Of a stretch of 64,000 nucleotides of DNA, positions 23,113 to 36,495 are shown one piece after another. The notes below the pieces were generated by a model, which was not told the DNA's origin, ran no database searches, and saw only the letters and a program-made list of their open reading frames with translations. Origin of the DNA: Chlorophyllum brunneum (Eukaryota; Basidiomycota; Agaricomycetes; Agaricales; Agaricaceae). The stretch spans positions 992,001 through 1,056,000 of the forward strand of contig OY756141.1 in the NCBI GenBank assembly GCA_963576785.1. The letters are read 5' to 3'. Position numbers and translations under genes: made by a program. How positions within the stretch are numbered: the first letter of the stretch is position 1; every line of letters begins with the position of its first letter.

Positions 23113-26100
23113 TGGGTGTGTGGTGGAACGATAGGCGCGAGAACGTCAGCCTGCGAGGTTAAAGAGGTCTCTTATGTATATTTACACATTCTAGCCGCCG
23201 ATACTCTTGGAGTCTGTTCGGTGAACTCAGATGATTGGATATTAGCTCCACTGGTGGGTGGAAATTCTGGATAAATTCAAGGGTCGCTTGATGTAAATAT
23301 AGGTATGGTGACATCCGGCACCTTCGATGAGGTCACCATTAATTTCGCCGTGAAAGGCTGGTGGACTTTAAGACTGTTAGCAGGCCTGCCCTTTTCCAAT
23401 CAGAACAATGGATCAGTCTCTGATCGCTTGGGGTTGTTCGCAAGTGAAAGAAGGAATGTTGACGTACTCGGGAAGTTCTTAAGTGTTACTTCGGACCAGC
23501 TACAACAGAGTGAAGGAAGACGAGGTCACTTCGGATTTCACGGTGAATCATCTGTCCAATTCTAGATGATTCTTGTTCCATGTGTGCAACCGCAGGATAG
23601 AACAATAGAATAATAAACATAATATGGTCAAAGGAACGAACAGGGAGATAGGCAGGCAATTCTTGGGCGTGTGAAGCTGAATCGAACGTGGAAAGCTCCC
23701 CGCCCAGGCCCGCCCTTCGGTTTCTTGTGCTCGGGGGATCGGAAACAGCGAGACGAGTATTGAGTGAGCCCGATTAAATCGAATATAGCAAGAAGTAGAG
23801 ACAGTCACGCAAAACAAAACACAACGCCCGTGTCTGCCACACTTTCTCACAAAGTAAATATTATAAATAGCTCCGTAAACACAGATAGATACAAATTTTT
23901 GACCACATGGCCGCTGAACAACCCAGAATAATGTGTACACCCACGTCCAAATCACTAAAATCATCATCCTTCATCGAAAGCTCAGTGCTCATCGACCATC
24001 ATCTTCTCTAACTCATGGGTTTGAGTGACGATGCGCCGGTGTTAGCTCACTTCTTCAGGAAATGCCAGAAAGGCTTCCAGGCTGATTCCTGTGTGTATTT
24101 CTTGTCTCTTATCTTGAGGATTTACGAGAGCAATGGACGCTTGTGCAGGCAGAGTCTCCATTTTAAGCCATCTTGCTTCACCCTGCTTGTCGAGGTCCCT
24201 CTTGTATGGCCGCCAGATGGGCATGGTCACTGTCGTCATTTGACTAACTATATATGGCTTGTATCTGGGGTCTTGAGAACCCTGTGACTTACTATTAGAT
24301 GCTCCCAACACCCTGTTCAGAATGTTTGTGGTGGACAGAAGTATTTATCTTAGGTCATAAATTACCTGGAATATTTCGTATATATTTTTCGCCCATAAAC
24401 AAAAGTTTACTTGCCTCAATCAGCTGGATTTTCAAACATTGTGCACTCAACCACCAAATATTACTGAGCATAATTTATTACTTTATTATCTGTTCACCCT
24501 ATACAAATTCGGTACAACTGTAGGCCTAAACATCACAGGGAGCACCTGCCAGCCATGAGGTTGCCCAGAAACTATAGATGGATTATTGTGACCAGTCAAC
24601 CTCGAGAGATCTGCAAAATATTCATCGAAGTTAGACCCATCTGGGTGACCGTATTTTGCCAAGAACATGCCATGCTATGCATTTGCTATATATATTATCT
24701 AGTCCTTGTTTGCCTTCCCCACGGAAATGGACTAGAGGTTTGTCTTCTTTGCAGAAGTGGCGCTGCAGTTTTCAGCTACCAATGACATATTGTTTTTTCT
24801 GTATGGGAATAAGAGCGTGGTCATGAGTTGATCGTAAATTCTAGATCTAGATGTTAGTCCACACGTGACTTTGCGCACGCTTCCCTAACTCCTCTCATCT
24901 AGGTGTACCTGGCTTCACTTTAACTAGTTCGAAGAGGTTCCCGAACTACACTCGGACCTCGAACAACTAAAGTTTGCGTGAAGTGCTCAATTTCGAAGTG
25001 AATCGGACTAGTCTATGAATTCGACTTGGAAAAATCATTTTGCAAATATATGGTAGAGCATGTGTGCTGACAGATTTTCCTATAGTGAAACCATAGTCGT
25101 ATATCAAATAGTGCGATTTATTCGGCGCTAATTTTGCAAGGCATGTTGCGTTCGCATGAGCTCGCCGACAGACCTGGTCTGGAACCTAAACCACGTTGCC
25201 ACACCGTGCACACGAGACGAGTTCTCACTAATTGTCATACTCACAGCACTCTCTGAAGGAGGTATGAGCAGAAGAGCGTGCATTAGGCGGAGCTAACGGA
25301 CTACATGGGATTCATACGCACCGCGGATATTCGCACCAGCGCTGTATCCGTACCTGGAGAATTCGCATACACTTCCATATCTCTCAACTGTCATATCTCC
25401 GGATCTCCGGTGGAGATGGACGTAGCAGGCCAATCGGGAAGTCGATGTGGGTCACGAAATTCAAGGAAAAACCCTTTCTCAGAGTCTGGGTATAGACACA
25501 GCGATGCTGTAGTGGATCGTTTGATGGCTAGAGGTCATCTCGAAATGATAGAGAGAACTTAACCGCGCATTTGGTGAGAGACCGATTCTTACTTCTAGAC
25601 GATGAGCAATTGATAGACCGACCGGTCCACAGATAATGCATCCGGGCTCCACAGATTTGAGTGGATCAATCATGAAGACATGGATGGAATCTATGGGCGC
25701 GCAGGGGTGCACCTACAAAAATTGCGATTGCATTCGGACCCAGCGGACCCAAAACTACGAACTGGATAGTGGACTTGAACGATTAAAGAGGAAACCCTCC
25801 AACAATATGGCTATCGACCAAAGCCGGTTGTACCCATTCACTTGCCAGACGCGTCATAGTAACACGCGGAAGCCATGCAAAGCACCTCATGTGAATCCAA
25901 GTGGTCCGGGTTCCATATGTAAACGTCGTAAGAAAACGTTAATGCGTACAGCATGCCCCACCTAATGGATATACGTACTCAGAACTACTCCAACGCTCCT
26001 GGGTGTTCTTGGGTTCTCCATTCCACCAAGATTGAGTTATGGAGACCTAGAAACGTCTGTCACGCCACGCACGATACGTGCTGTCATCATATTGAATTAC

Positions 26101-26668
26101 ATTACACCTTAGAGGTTGGAGGTCATTCGTATGAGTGGAGTATACCAGTGTTATACATTTCCTGACAACTGGTAGGTGTCAAGGATATATGAGTATTAGA
26201 GCTGATGACCTATCACATCCAGCATCTCAGCTAGCGCTTTCGCTCACCCTCACTTCACAGAGAGTAAGGATATCAATAAAGGTTTAGTATAGCTCTCGGT
26301 ATCTTACAACGACTCACGGTGGAGCGTAAACGACATGGGTAGGAGATTACGTTCGACAAAAATCCCGTAACGGATGTCCCATCCAGACGATATTGGGTCC
26401 ATGCAAATGAGGGACACAGGAAGAGAAAGACAGCAGAAAACGTAAGAGGCACAGAATAGAAAAATGACGAAATAATCGCATGACTCACGAAATATGTGTT
26501 ATCAGACAAGTTGAGAGGTAGAAAGAAAACAAGTCAATGTGTCCCCAGAAGAAAACCAGAAGAAAAGAAAAAGAGAAACTAACCAAAACGAAACCAAAGG
26601 AAAAAAAGATGGAGTATTATGCCACATCAAGTCCGGAGGTCCATTAGAACGTCCACTCATCCACATTA
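23113..26668. other. Gene-poor region with possible gene relics
   Basis: 3.5 kb without a supportable intact gene. Two short segments resemble protein starts. Around 25156-25262 (plus) an ATG opens a peptide containing TRDEFSLIVILTALSE that ends at a GTATGA donor. Around 25600-25710 (minus) a peptide contains CIICGPVGLSIAHRLE and ends at a GTAAGA donor. Both are treated in the findings. The rest is AT-rich DNA with many stops. No long terminal repeats or transposase were recognised. Confidence 0.5.
25600..25712 (-). pseudogene. Possible relic of an FAD-dependent monooxygenase N-terminus
   Basis: The minus-strand peptide CIICGPVGLSIAHRLE resembles the Rossmann fingerprint of FAD monooxygenases (hydrophobic-GxGPxGL-x-x-A-xx-L), but one or two residues of the first GxG are missing. 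A GTAAGA donor follows at once, as if this were a first exon. I found no continuation. It may be a decayed fragment or chance. Confidence 0.25.
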
Positions 26669-29503
26669 TCACAGCAAATCACTTAGGTCTTCGCCAGCTC
26701 CGCCATTCCCTCCAGTGCTGGTGAGGTTCATAAATCTAGTTATGCGCTTCTTCGCCTTGGATGTTTGAACCCACACCTCCTCATTCTCATCCCTACTTGC
26801 CTTCGCGGCGTGCTGTTCACACAACATCTTCCCATCAATCTCCCAGTATTCCTTCAGCCTTTCGTTGCAACGTGTAGCACCTGAGTACTCGCATGTCATA
26901 TGCTCAGGGTGGTACTTGTCACCTGTGTGTGAGACAGCACAGGGACCTTCAATAGGCTGTCCACAGAGAGCAGCGGCGCATAAAGACTCGTTCGCTTCGT
27001 GGTAGTGATAAGCACATAGAGGCTTGCCCTCATACACGTAGAATGTTTTGTCGGGGAATGGTTTCTGTGAATACCAATATCAGGGGTTGTGCTCAGTATC
27101 ACGAACGCCACAAACGAGGCTTACGTGGCAGACATGGCAATTAAAACACTCTTTGTGGTATTTGCCTTTCAGTTGACCATCAGCTGATGAAACGGCTTGT
27201 TTTTCAATCGGTAGCTGACACCGGCGGCACTGCATCACTTAGTTAGAGGAAAAAACTCATGACAATGTCAGAACATACTTTGGGCAAATACATATTTTTC
27301 CAGCACTTCTCGCACAAAGCTCCTCCATTATCAACCTTGACCCACCTCCCGTCATCGATCTTCTTCTCGCATCGCAAACACATTCTCGTCCTCCGTGCCT
27401 TCTCTTTTCGAACCACAGGTGGCTCAAGCATCGACTTGTTATGTTCATTAGTTGTCTTCGCTCGCGTTGGTAGTTTCGGCGGTTTATTTTCTGGGGAGTG
27501 AGGTGGGACTTGTACAGTGTTGCTCCGTTGGGGCTGGGGTCCCGTACTCATGCCAACGAACCCAATACCCCTGTCTAGACTTTCCCCTCTGACGTGCGCA
27601 CTTCCTTCGCCCCCGGAGCGCCGTTTTTCTGACGACGCGTATGTTCTTGTCGCGTCGTCTAGAGCTACATCCTCCAGCAAGGTTTCCATCGTCTGTTCCA
27701 ATGTAGCCCTGCCGAAAAGTGCATGCGCCTGTCCCACGCTAGTGACTCTTGAATAGGTGCTCCCGCTTTCAATACTGCTAACGCTGTCACTTCTTTGGCG
27801 GCCTGAGCTAGATGGTCCAGAGTTTCCGATCTGCTCGTGTCCAGCAGATATCTGAGAGTGACCCAGAGCCTGGGCAATTGTACTGCTTTTTCCGGATGCA
27901 CTGATCCAAGAGTAGGATGAAGATGGTGAACGGCGCGAGGGTGAAGGGTTATTTAGTTCGGAAGTGGGAAAATGGACACGGCCACTATGACTAGTCGCAG
28001 TGGATCCGGAACGGAGGATGGAGGATGAGACTGGATGGCGATTGTGCGATGCTTCAGCTCTGTCACCTCCCTCGTCATCCGTCGAATCAGCATAAGCAAG
28101 TCCACACTCAGAATCAGAATCGGAAGTGGGAGGTGGTGGAAGATCTGCATCATGCTTAAACGTCCGGGGTGTGATAGTATTGAGACTGAGGTTGCGAAGT
28201 AACGGACTGTCGCCTTCGCCTGAGTATCTGGAGCTCATTGTATCTCGGATAGTATCTCGTTTATTTTCCTCGGACACCCAAGGGGCTAACCGTTGACGCT
28301 CGCTGTTTTCAAACACGAGCATTGATTCAGGACTAGTATTCAAGGCGGACGACTGGGTTTTGTACTTTCCGAAGAAGGGCAAGCGGTCCAAAGGAGATAA
28401 GCCCGTCCCATTCACGATCTCATCAGCAGGAGAATTAACTGGAAGAGAAATCTTGACCAGGTTTGGAGATATGGACTGGCGTGAAGGGGAAGAAAGACGT
28501 GGAAACCTCGACAGAGGCTCAGGGACCAAGTCTATCTGGGGGACAGGGGAACGTGGGCCGGGAGAATGAGAAGAATAGCTGGAGCCGGCTGAAAGAGGCG
28601 GTGTATCAGGTGCTGGATTGAAATATTAATGGACTTGGAATGATTGGCAAGGCAGTTAAGCTACTCACATCTTGAAGCTGCGTCGATGTCAAGGAATCTC
28701 GGAGGGTTGGGTCGTCGGTCCGTAGAATACCCTGGGGGCGCAACAAACATTGCGGCCCGTGCAGCAGCAGCAAAGCCGCGTCGACCGACCCCTGCCATAC
28801 CTGCCTCTCCTCCTGTTTTGGTATCTATACCTTCTTCACTCTCGGGTACAGGTGAGATGACACGTTCACCAGCCATAGCACCAGGTGCGGGAGGAGGGAG
28901 CACACGAAGTGATGATCCCGGGGCAGAGGATGAGGACCTCACAGGATAAGCGGTAGTGGGGGATATAGATGGCTGAGCGGAGGCGCCAGAGGTCGCACGT
29001 GCCCAATTGTCAGGCCAGGGACTTGCTGGGAGTGTTGGTCTGAGTGGGGAAGTCGCTTGGGGTTGAAAGTTCTGGGGACGTTGAAAAGATGTCGCGGTAT
29101 CACTTCTAGCGTGTTGTGCTAAAGGACTTGACCTTTGGGGAAAAGAAGTCCCCCCGAGGCCAGTGTTGATACGTGGTCGTTCATTCAAGGGCGAGGCCGT
29201 GCGTTGAACAGGCTGAGGGGAGCGAGGGGATCGGATGACAGGCGTACCGAGCCTCTGAGGTGGAGGTCCCGCGACAGGTAGAGCAGGAGAAGCTACACGG
29301 GCAGGGAACGACTTTGCGGAATTGAGGGGCCGAATCGACTCGAGTGGGGCCTTGGGGATGGGGGGAGGTGGAGTGCGAGTACAGATGTGATCTCCGAGTT
29401 CGGCCAGAGGGACAGAACGATTACAGCTTGAACACTTGACCGTCGGAAGAACCTGGGAAATTCGTGTCTGCGGGTTTGTGGACGGCGCGAGGAGTGAAGC
29501 CAT
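26669..29503 (-). CDS. LIM-domain protein, paxillin-like architecture
   Basis: Four exons (29503-28669, 28612-27279, 27229-27125, 27064-26669) sum to 890 codons, 889 aa. The start at 29503 (MASLLAPSTN) is preferred to the upstream in-frame Met at 29662 because a CxxC-x-HIC motif (CSSCNRSVPLAELGDHIC) follows it closely. About 640 residues of Ser/Pro-rich, probably disordered sequence come next. The C-terminal part holds consecutive LIM-type zinc modules: CLRCEKKIDDGRWV to CEKC; CRRCQLPIE through CFNCHVCHKPF; then C/H ligands through CEYSGATRC and CEQHAAK. Fungal proteins of this layout (Pxl1 type) act at sites of polarised growth and septation with Rho GTPases; that role is inference. The second LIM module is assembled from three exons. 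Confidence 0.85.
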
Positions 29504-30738
29504 CGTGGACCTAGAAAAAAGGGAGGGATGGTCAGAGTCAGAACGACCAGCGTGTAGGGTCAAAGAGCGACGAGGAGTGGGGTAGCCGGGTAAGTAGCGG
29601 AAGAGATTAAGAGAAAGGTATGATATTCTCAGCAACAGGGAAGACGAGGTAGCATCACCCAATATGGCTAATCACCGTAACAACAAACAAACATTCCCCA
29701 GTGTCACCTGTTCCCGACTCATCGCTACCATCCCTCGCTCCACATGTGTACAGTCACCTAGTCAACAAATGCTCACAAGTCGTACGCGATGAGCTGTAAG
29801 CTGTGGAGTCCAATCCCAGACCCACGCGCATCAATTCATGTCTCTGGCATGCTGTTAGCGCTGTTAAGCCATGGCTAAGCATTGCGCATGCGCCATCGCT
29901 TGTGAACATCAAAGCAAAATTTGCTTCTGAGATGCCTCGAGGTTCGCAACTGCCGTAAAGTGACAACCGACGACGTATTTCAGAAGGAAGCACATGTGAA
30001 CAAGTATAGCACATAGATATTCACTAAGACGTGATCGCTGATGGGATCATTTGTCTTCTAAGTCCCTCAACAGCCAATCGTGGTGGCTGTCACTCTATTC
30101 CTGAACTTTGAAATCTTCGCAACACCAGTCCACACGTCAACATCACTGACTATGGCTTCGTAACTAAAGTGAGTTGCACCTTCAGTCTGTGCCCGAAAAC
30201 AATTGCATCGTAACTCATGCAATGATCCAAAGCGGATTTTGTGCGCCTCGCTTCCCCTCGACTCCGGATCCGGCACCAAACCATTTTTGGTACTAGTTCC
30301 GGGACCGCAATATCAAAACACCACAAAGCTACTGCCAGCGTCTTTTCATTTTCCTTTCATTCAACAAGTTCGCGGTAGATCTATTAACTTTAAATCAGCC
30401 CGATTCACCCTAAACCGAACCTCGAATAGCTTTAACACCATGAGATGTACCCCGAAGCTAGGCAGTGCGTTCCACTGAGAAAGACATACTCCGGTGACTG
30501 TGGTCCTCCGACCGAGAGGACTTTTTGCTACTGTGTGACCGACGTGCTTTCTTTCGTGCACGAAGAAGGACATATGATGAGGAGGTGGCCGGCTCTGTCC
30601 AATCTGGTAGAAACACTGATATCCATGTGAATGGAACTGTTCTCATTGGCTAATCAGTGGACAACCATGACGCTACGTGAACACACATGATGAGACATAA
30701 AGCTCTTGCGGAGACTGTCTGTGAACACAGCAACAAGA
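29504..30738. other. Divergent intergenic region, no gene seen
   Basis: 1.2 kb between the divergently transcribed LIM gene (minus) and EthD-like gene (plus). Short frames only, without recognisable similarity. It should hold both promoters. Confidence 0.55.
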
Positions 30739-31493
30739 ATGTCCAATACACCCCAAGGTCTCCTTTTTGTATTTGGCCAATGCGAGCCTGACGTCCCCAC
30801 TAAAGACTTCAACGGTGAAAACAATGCCTCTTAAGACCACTCGAGGGTAATTGATATATTGTGACAGACTGGTATGACGGCGAACACGCACCTGCCAGAT
30901 TAACAGTGCCTGGCATCACTTCCGCAACCAGATACAAGGCAGTCGACGGAGAAAAACCAGACTGGCTTGCTATCTATGACTTGGCCACACCCGACACCCT
31001 GAAAAGCCCAGAATACCTCAAATTGCGCGACACGGCCTCCGATAACGAAAGAACCCTCATCCCACGTCTTCCTGTCCTCCAACGTCGCACATATTCTCTC
31101 ATCACTCAATCTGTCAAACCGGGGCTGCCGGAAAGTGCCTTACCTGGCAAATACACTCTCGCCGTCTTCACCTCTATTTCGAAGGAACTAGATTCCGACT
31201 TCCATAAATGGCATGATGAAGAACATACGGACGAAATTTCCAAAGTCCCTGGCTGGTTGAGAGGGAGACGATACAAATTGGTTGAAGGTGTTGATCTTGT
31301 CGACAGAAAAGGTCCTCAAACTGAAGGCTGGGATTATCTTGTTATGCACGAATGGGAGAGTGGTGGCTATAAAGATACAAAGGGATTCATCGCGTCAGTC
31401 GAAACACCATGGTCCAAGAAGGTCATCGGTAACGCCAAAGGAGTCGTGATGAGGCAATACGAGCTTTACCGTAACTTCGAATCAACTTCTTGA
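30739..31493 (+). CDS. EthD-like protein with two dimeric alpha/beta-barrel halves
   Basis: Two exons (30739-30814, 30868-31493) give 234 codons, 233 aa. The protein consists of two similar halves. The first has WYDGEHAPARLTVPGI followed by RYKAVDG; the second has WHDEEHTDEISKVPGW followed by RYKLVEG. The W-x-D-x-EH-(x)n-VPG pattern is that of EthD-like ferredoxin-fold proteins, here fused in tandem so that one chain could form the barrel that others form as dimers. This is a common fungal arrangement of unknown substrate; relatives take part in degradation of small aromatic or ether compounds. No signal peptide is seen, so it is probably cytosolic. The first exon was found by extending the frame upstream to an ATG whose exon ends in the required phase. 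Confidence 0.85.
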
Positions 31494-32199
31494 ATGTTTC
31501 ATTAATTTGATCTGGGTTATGATCTTTTCGCACCCGAACCTCCTACAATGTATATATTTATAGCTTTGACGTATCCGATATCTCAGTATCTGGCGACAAA
31601 TTACAGCCGCACCGTGGTCCTATGAATTACTGGCAGATATCTCCCATACCAAGTGAGAACATTGACTTGATGGGAAGGGCCTTGACTGGTGGCTGTAAAC
31701 TGGAGTATCAATGTCTCCCCACCTACGATGCTACCTCGACGGAACATACTATCTGTATGCCTCCCGCTGTTCAGCGTCCGGGTGTAGGGACCCCGCCAGG
31801 TGTCCTCGCCGTCGGTTGGTCTGTCCCGCCTACTTAAGAAATAGGCTCAATCTCTTAGCTAGGACGGGTTCTCGTGCATAGAACCGCTTGATCGGTTTTG
31901 ACTGAGATAACAGAATATTGGGGGTGCATCAGGCGGACGGGATCATACTCTCTGAACGGTGGGGACTACTGAAAGAGTATCCGTACTGGGATAGTAATCA
32001 AACAGTGTCCTCATTGCACATAGTTTACTCATGTAAGTGGCAGAATCAAAGCGTAGAAGAATTATTCCGTAGATAGGTGCATGCAGAAGGGTACTACACA
32101 TCGGTTAGGTTGGAACAGGAATAAACAAGGGTCCTTGGGAACTCACATCGTCAATGTTAATGAATGTCGTTGCGGTCATGAAGGGTATAATTTACAGCA
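31494..32199. other. Intergenic between convergent genes, no gene seen
   Basis: 3' flanks of the EthD-like gene (plus) and the SAC phosphatase gene (minus). Small frames only. A poly(A)-type AT-rich stretch (TGTATATATTTATAG, about 31549-31563) lies shortly after the EthD-like stop. Confidence 0.5.
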
Positions 32200-35100
32200 T
32201 CAACCACCGAGCCAGAGCAATCGCTTTACACCGTATTCCATCTTGGCGTACATAGTCGTTGTCCTCTGGGCATGAGCCAAACTATAGGCGCCGGTAAGAA
32301 ACTATTTCCCTGTGCAAAAGTCAAAGGCATTACCTGACGACGTCCTCGTCGGTGATAAAGTTGTCGTGCCCTCCTCCCATATCTTCACAAGCCCGATAAA
32401 TCGACTCAACGATACGATCCACAACTTCTCGACAACTTGAAGCCCCCGCCACTTCCTCCGATGTCTCTGAATATGGACCACTGGTTGTGCTGGAGCCTCG
32501 TCGAACCCGGGTCGGATCAATTGGAAGCGCCTTGAAGGCAGCGAATGTCTTTCCTCCCGTCCCTACAGATGAGAGAGAGGAACCCGTAAGTAATCGTGAC
32601 AAATTTGCTGTATTTCTTTGGGAAAAACTCCATGTTTGTGCCTGGAAGGATAAAGGGGTTGTTACAGGCCTACTCGGGGCGACTGTAGGCGAGAAAGGGC
32701 CAACGGGTGACTGAAAACTATTCCGTACGCAATAGCTGGTAATGCGAGACTCTTGGTTTGAGTTTATCCAAGTTAACACAAAGCCAGAGTTTTGTTCTGA
32801 GTCGCGGCTGGCCTCCTCGAGCGGCGACAGGATATATGCGCCTAGATTACATGATTACGGGATTCATAGGCCCAAGGAAGCTGCTTGGTACACCAACCTT
32901 TACTGATGCTGATTATATCTCCAAGGGGTACTCTGGTATACATTTTCACCTTCTCCAGGGTATAATCATAGCTCTAAGATGCAGTTAATGGATCGCATAG
33001 ATAAAATTGCTGGTAAGTCATACTACTTACCACGATGTAGACGGCCTTCATAGTCTGCATGAGTAAACCGGGTGAGCATAGTGCCACTGAGTGGGGGGTC
33101 GTGACTAACTAGTAGTAATACCTTCTCTTCGAATTTCGAGCCAAGCTTGGTATTTAGCTCTTCCGGTGCGAAGAGCGTCCATCCGGATAGGAGCCCTTCG
33201 CCCTCTGGTAGAACACGAGCGACAGAGGTTGCTATCGCCTCTGTACGTATTTTCGAGAGCCGGATGAGGTCTCGTGGATCGGATGACTGGAGCTTCAGTA
33301 AAAACTCCGAAAATACAGAAATGGTCCGATTTCCCAACATAAAATCAATGACGGCCTGGCAAAACCAATCACTGAAAGTGGATGTATACATTCTACACCG
33401 TTGGGATGAGCCTTTATTAGCGACATATGTAGATCTTTCCCTCACCTCGCCAAGGAATTCACACCGTCGTTCAGAAGCCCACTCAGGTCGCGTCTCCCGG
33501 TTCTATTAGGGTGTTAGTAATCTCTTTGTGGAACCGGGTGCAGAAGCTTGAAACCTTGTGAAATCTCCCTAAGATTGTAGACAGAGTCAAACGGATTTTA
33601 GATGTGGAAATTACTGGCGAACCTTCAAGGCGGATGTTCCAGCACTGGTCACTGGCCCGTTAGCAATAAAGTCGAAGCCCAAAAGCTAATCACCCACTAT
33701 GCGCGGCTGATGGCGTCGCCGTTGTTTGCCCAGGCTGAGCAGAATGATTCATGTTGTAATTTTCCCTCGAGGGTCGCTCACATACCGTCATTAAACACCA
33801 AATCAATTTCGGGTCGCTTCGTTGTCGATGGATTCAAGAGGGCAAGGGCCCCAAGCTGACGATTCATGACATATCGTGCAAAGGCCGACTGAGGGAGTGA
33901 TGAACCTCCAATCCTCCAATAGACGTAAATGAGCACCCTCTTACCTGAACTACGTTGGTTCTATCAAGACAATCAATGCAGTTGATCCGGAATACCCCTT
34001 TCTGCTGTGACAAAACCGTGTTATCGCAAATCCATAAGTATCTGGGGTGGGAACATCGTAAGGCCAGCGTTCATAAGAAAAACTTAATCCAAAACTTGCC
34101 CTTGACCCTCGGATACACGCTCCAAGGCATCAATCAACTTGGATATATTCTCGTATCTTGATCAAGATCAGTCCCCAGGGTCAGATCTAAGCCGGCATCA
34201 ACCCACTTCATTCCCTTCGTCTCCGTATGGAAATCATACTCATGGTATCTGTTGTGCCCTTGAGCACTAACTACAGGAATTTGCATCTGTGCTCACTGGG
34301 CATCTTTGAGTTTGAGCTCATTCATATAATCACGGTATGCTTGTGTTATTGCGCCTTCCTTGCCTTGTTGCTCCGCAAGATTAACGATTACCTTGGAAGG
34401 GTTCCTTACGATTACGGGAATGAATGGTGGAACGACTTACGTGAGGGCCATACGAAGGTATCGTCTTCTTCAAATGGCGCCGTAGAGCATCGAGGTTCTG
34501 CGTGTGTGTGCGGTCCGGGGCAAGGACGGGAGGGGGCTTTAGTCCATATCCAGTTTGTGTCCAAAAAAGTGGAACTACACCAAATTAGAGACATTAACCT
34601 TATGTGGCTGGTCACTCACTCGATCCTCGAATCTGGACGTAGCTAAAGATATTTTCTTTTCCTTCTCGCTGTTGTGGGGAAGGGGTTGTCAGCCATTCAT
34701 CTTGTTGAGTAAAATCGTACAACAAGATACCTCGAGTCGCATAATTGTTTCTGTTTCAACGAAATTAGCGACATGTGCTTCTTCATCAATCCCTCGTCGT
34801 TGATAACGCAAGCCCGCGCGGTCCCTTGAGCGGCGTGAAATAATAGTGTAGTTCACATGACATTCCTCTTCATCCTCTCCGAGCTCGGAGGGCACAGCAA
34901 AATGTGCCGTCTGAAAGTAGCCTTGCATGATGGGGAGGATGTACGAATGGAGCTAAGAAATTGCCTCAATCATGCAACGGGAGGAAGGATAAGCCGAAAC
35001 ATACTCCGGCATCAATGAAGTGTTTTGACATCCACTCATTCCACCAAAACTGTTTGTCTACGCGACGCCACAGTGGTAGCGTGGGGTATGGCTCTGCAAT

Positions 35101-36495
35101 GGCACAAAACTTGGCTCCAGGCTTCGGCCCTGCAGACGAAGAATCCATTCCGGGAGAGGGCAGCGCGCCAAGACCTGCCAGAAGTTCATGCTGCTTCTGA
35201 GACTTTGCTGACTGTTCCTGCTTGTGTTGCAGCGAGCGCGTGAGGTCTGCTTTGTTGTTAATATTGGAGTAGATACATCATGATCACTGGGCATTGTACC
35301 AAATGTGTACGAAATGTACATGTCACCCTTGGTGAATTCCCTGATACATTCCCGGATAACTTTGTCTTCCAATTCGGAATGTCGTTCTTCGGTCGTCGTC
35401 GGGGGTGGGGCTGTCGTAGCAAGAATTGTCTCGATCACGTCTCCAGGTTTTTCGTTTGCTTCTTGGATGATCTTGTCCAGTGCCTCTTGTTCTTGTGCGG
35501 CTGTCTGCGGCGGGGGTATTGGAAGTAGGGGTGTATCCTGCGCACTGGCAGAATTACGTTTTGAGACTCTGCTCCAGAAGGACAACCGCGTAGCGACTGT
35601 TTTGAAGATCGGAGATGTTGTGGAATGCTCTGAAGAGGGTGTAGATGTGCCTGAAGATGCAGACTGAGGTGAACTGGGACGGGCGAGTTCGTCTGCTTCG
35701 AAACTTTCATGAATCGGAGTGACCAGTTTGACTTGAGGATTGGGCGAAAACTGCACGTGCAGGGAAGAAGGTGATTCTACGGCCGGTGTAGCTAATTCCT
35801 GATCAGCTACTTCAGTTGCTGATTCAATAGGAGATCTTCCTGGAAGGAGTGAGGGTCTTGCGAGGGCCGTATTTCGCGAAAATATTGCCTTGACCGTGGA
35901 CATTGCGCTCTCCTCCAGGAGTGGGATGGCAACGACGCTCTTGATTCCGTAGACATCATAGCCGGCATCCAGCACTGAAACCCGTTATAATTTTTAGACA
36001 TCAGTGATAGATGGTAAGCGTACAGTTTCCTGCTTCGGACCTGGAAGTAATAACAAGGAGATACGAGGCTCATAGGGTCGATCAATGGGTGTATCTAACG
36101 GCTGATCATCAAAAATACTCACTGGAATACAACTCCAACACACCAACAATCCCATATACAACTGCACTTTCATTCCAATCGTACTTCTCTTCGGCGTTTG
36201 AGATCTCTTCAACTTGGACCATCTTTCCCCACGACACACGAACGAAGGATCCACCCGCTCCGCTCTGGCCAGGTATGTGGGGCCGTATCAATAAGCCATC
36301 TTCGGTCGCCAAGATTGCCAGATGATCATGAGGACATGGATGTGGTACTGGTGGAATGACATATTTTGGTTGTAATGCTGGGGTATGGACCACTGTCGAG
36401 GTTGGGGTTTGTGCAGTTGTGCCATCACTACCAGTCTCGGTGCGATTGTTAGCAGCGGCAAAAGACTTAGACGCCTTCGTAAAGAAGCGTTTCAT
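32200..36495 (-). CDS. SAC-domain phosphoinositide phosphatase
   Basis: A long intron-rich gene from ATG at 36495 (MKRFFTKASKSF) to a stop at 32200. Order along the protein: PHDHLAILATEDGLLIRP, a SAC N-lobe, and a low-complexity insertion of about 180 residues (Ser/Thr/Pro/Glu-rich, around 35850-35350). Then follow KGDMYISYTF, LWRRVDKQFWWNEW, SRRSRDRAGLRYQRRG, YVQIRGSIPLFWTQ and QKGVFRINCIDCLDRTNVVQ. CIDCLDRT is the C-x5-R-T phosphatase motif (near 33955-33990) with all catalytic residues present. The last exon ends KRLLWLGG. There is no 5-phosphatase domain, so it is not synaptojanin. It should dephosphorylate phosphatidylinositol phosphates on internal membranes; the exact Sac1/Sac2 subgroup is not settled. 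Confidence 0.92.

Noticed and set aside
23113..26668. A transposable element filling the gene-poor stretch
   Set aside because: No long terminal repeats, terminal inverted repeats, transposase or reverse-transcriptase motifs were seen.
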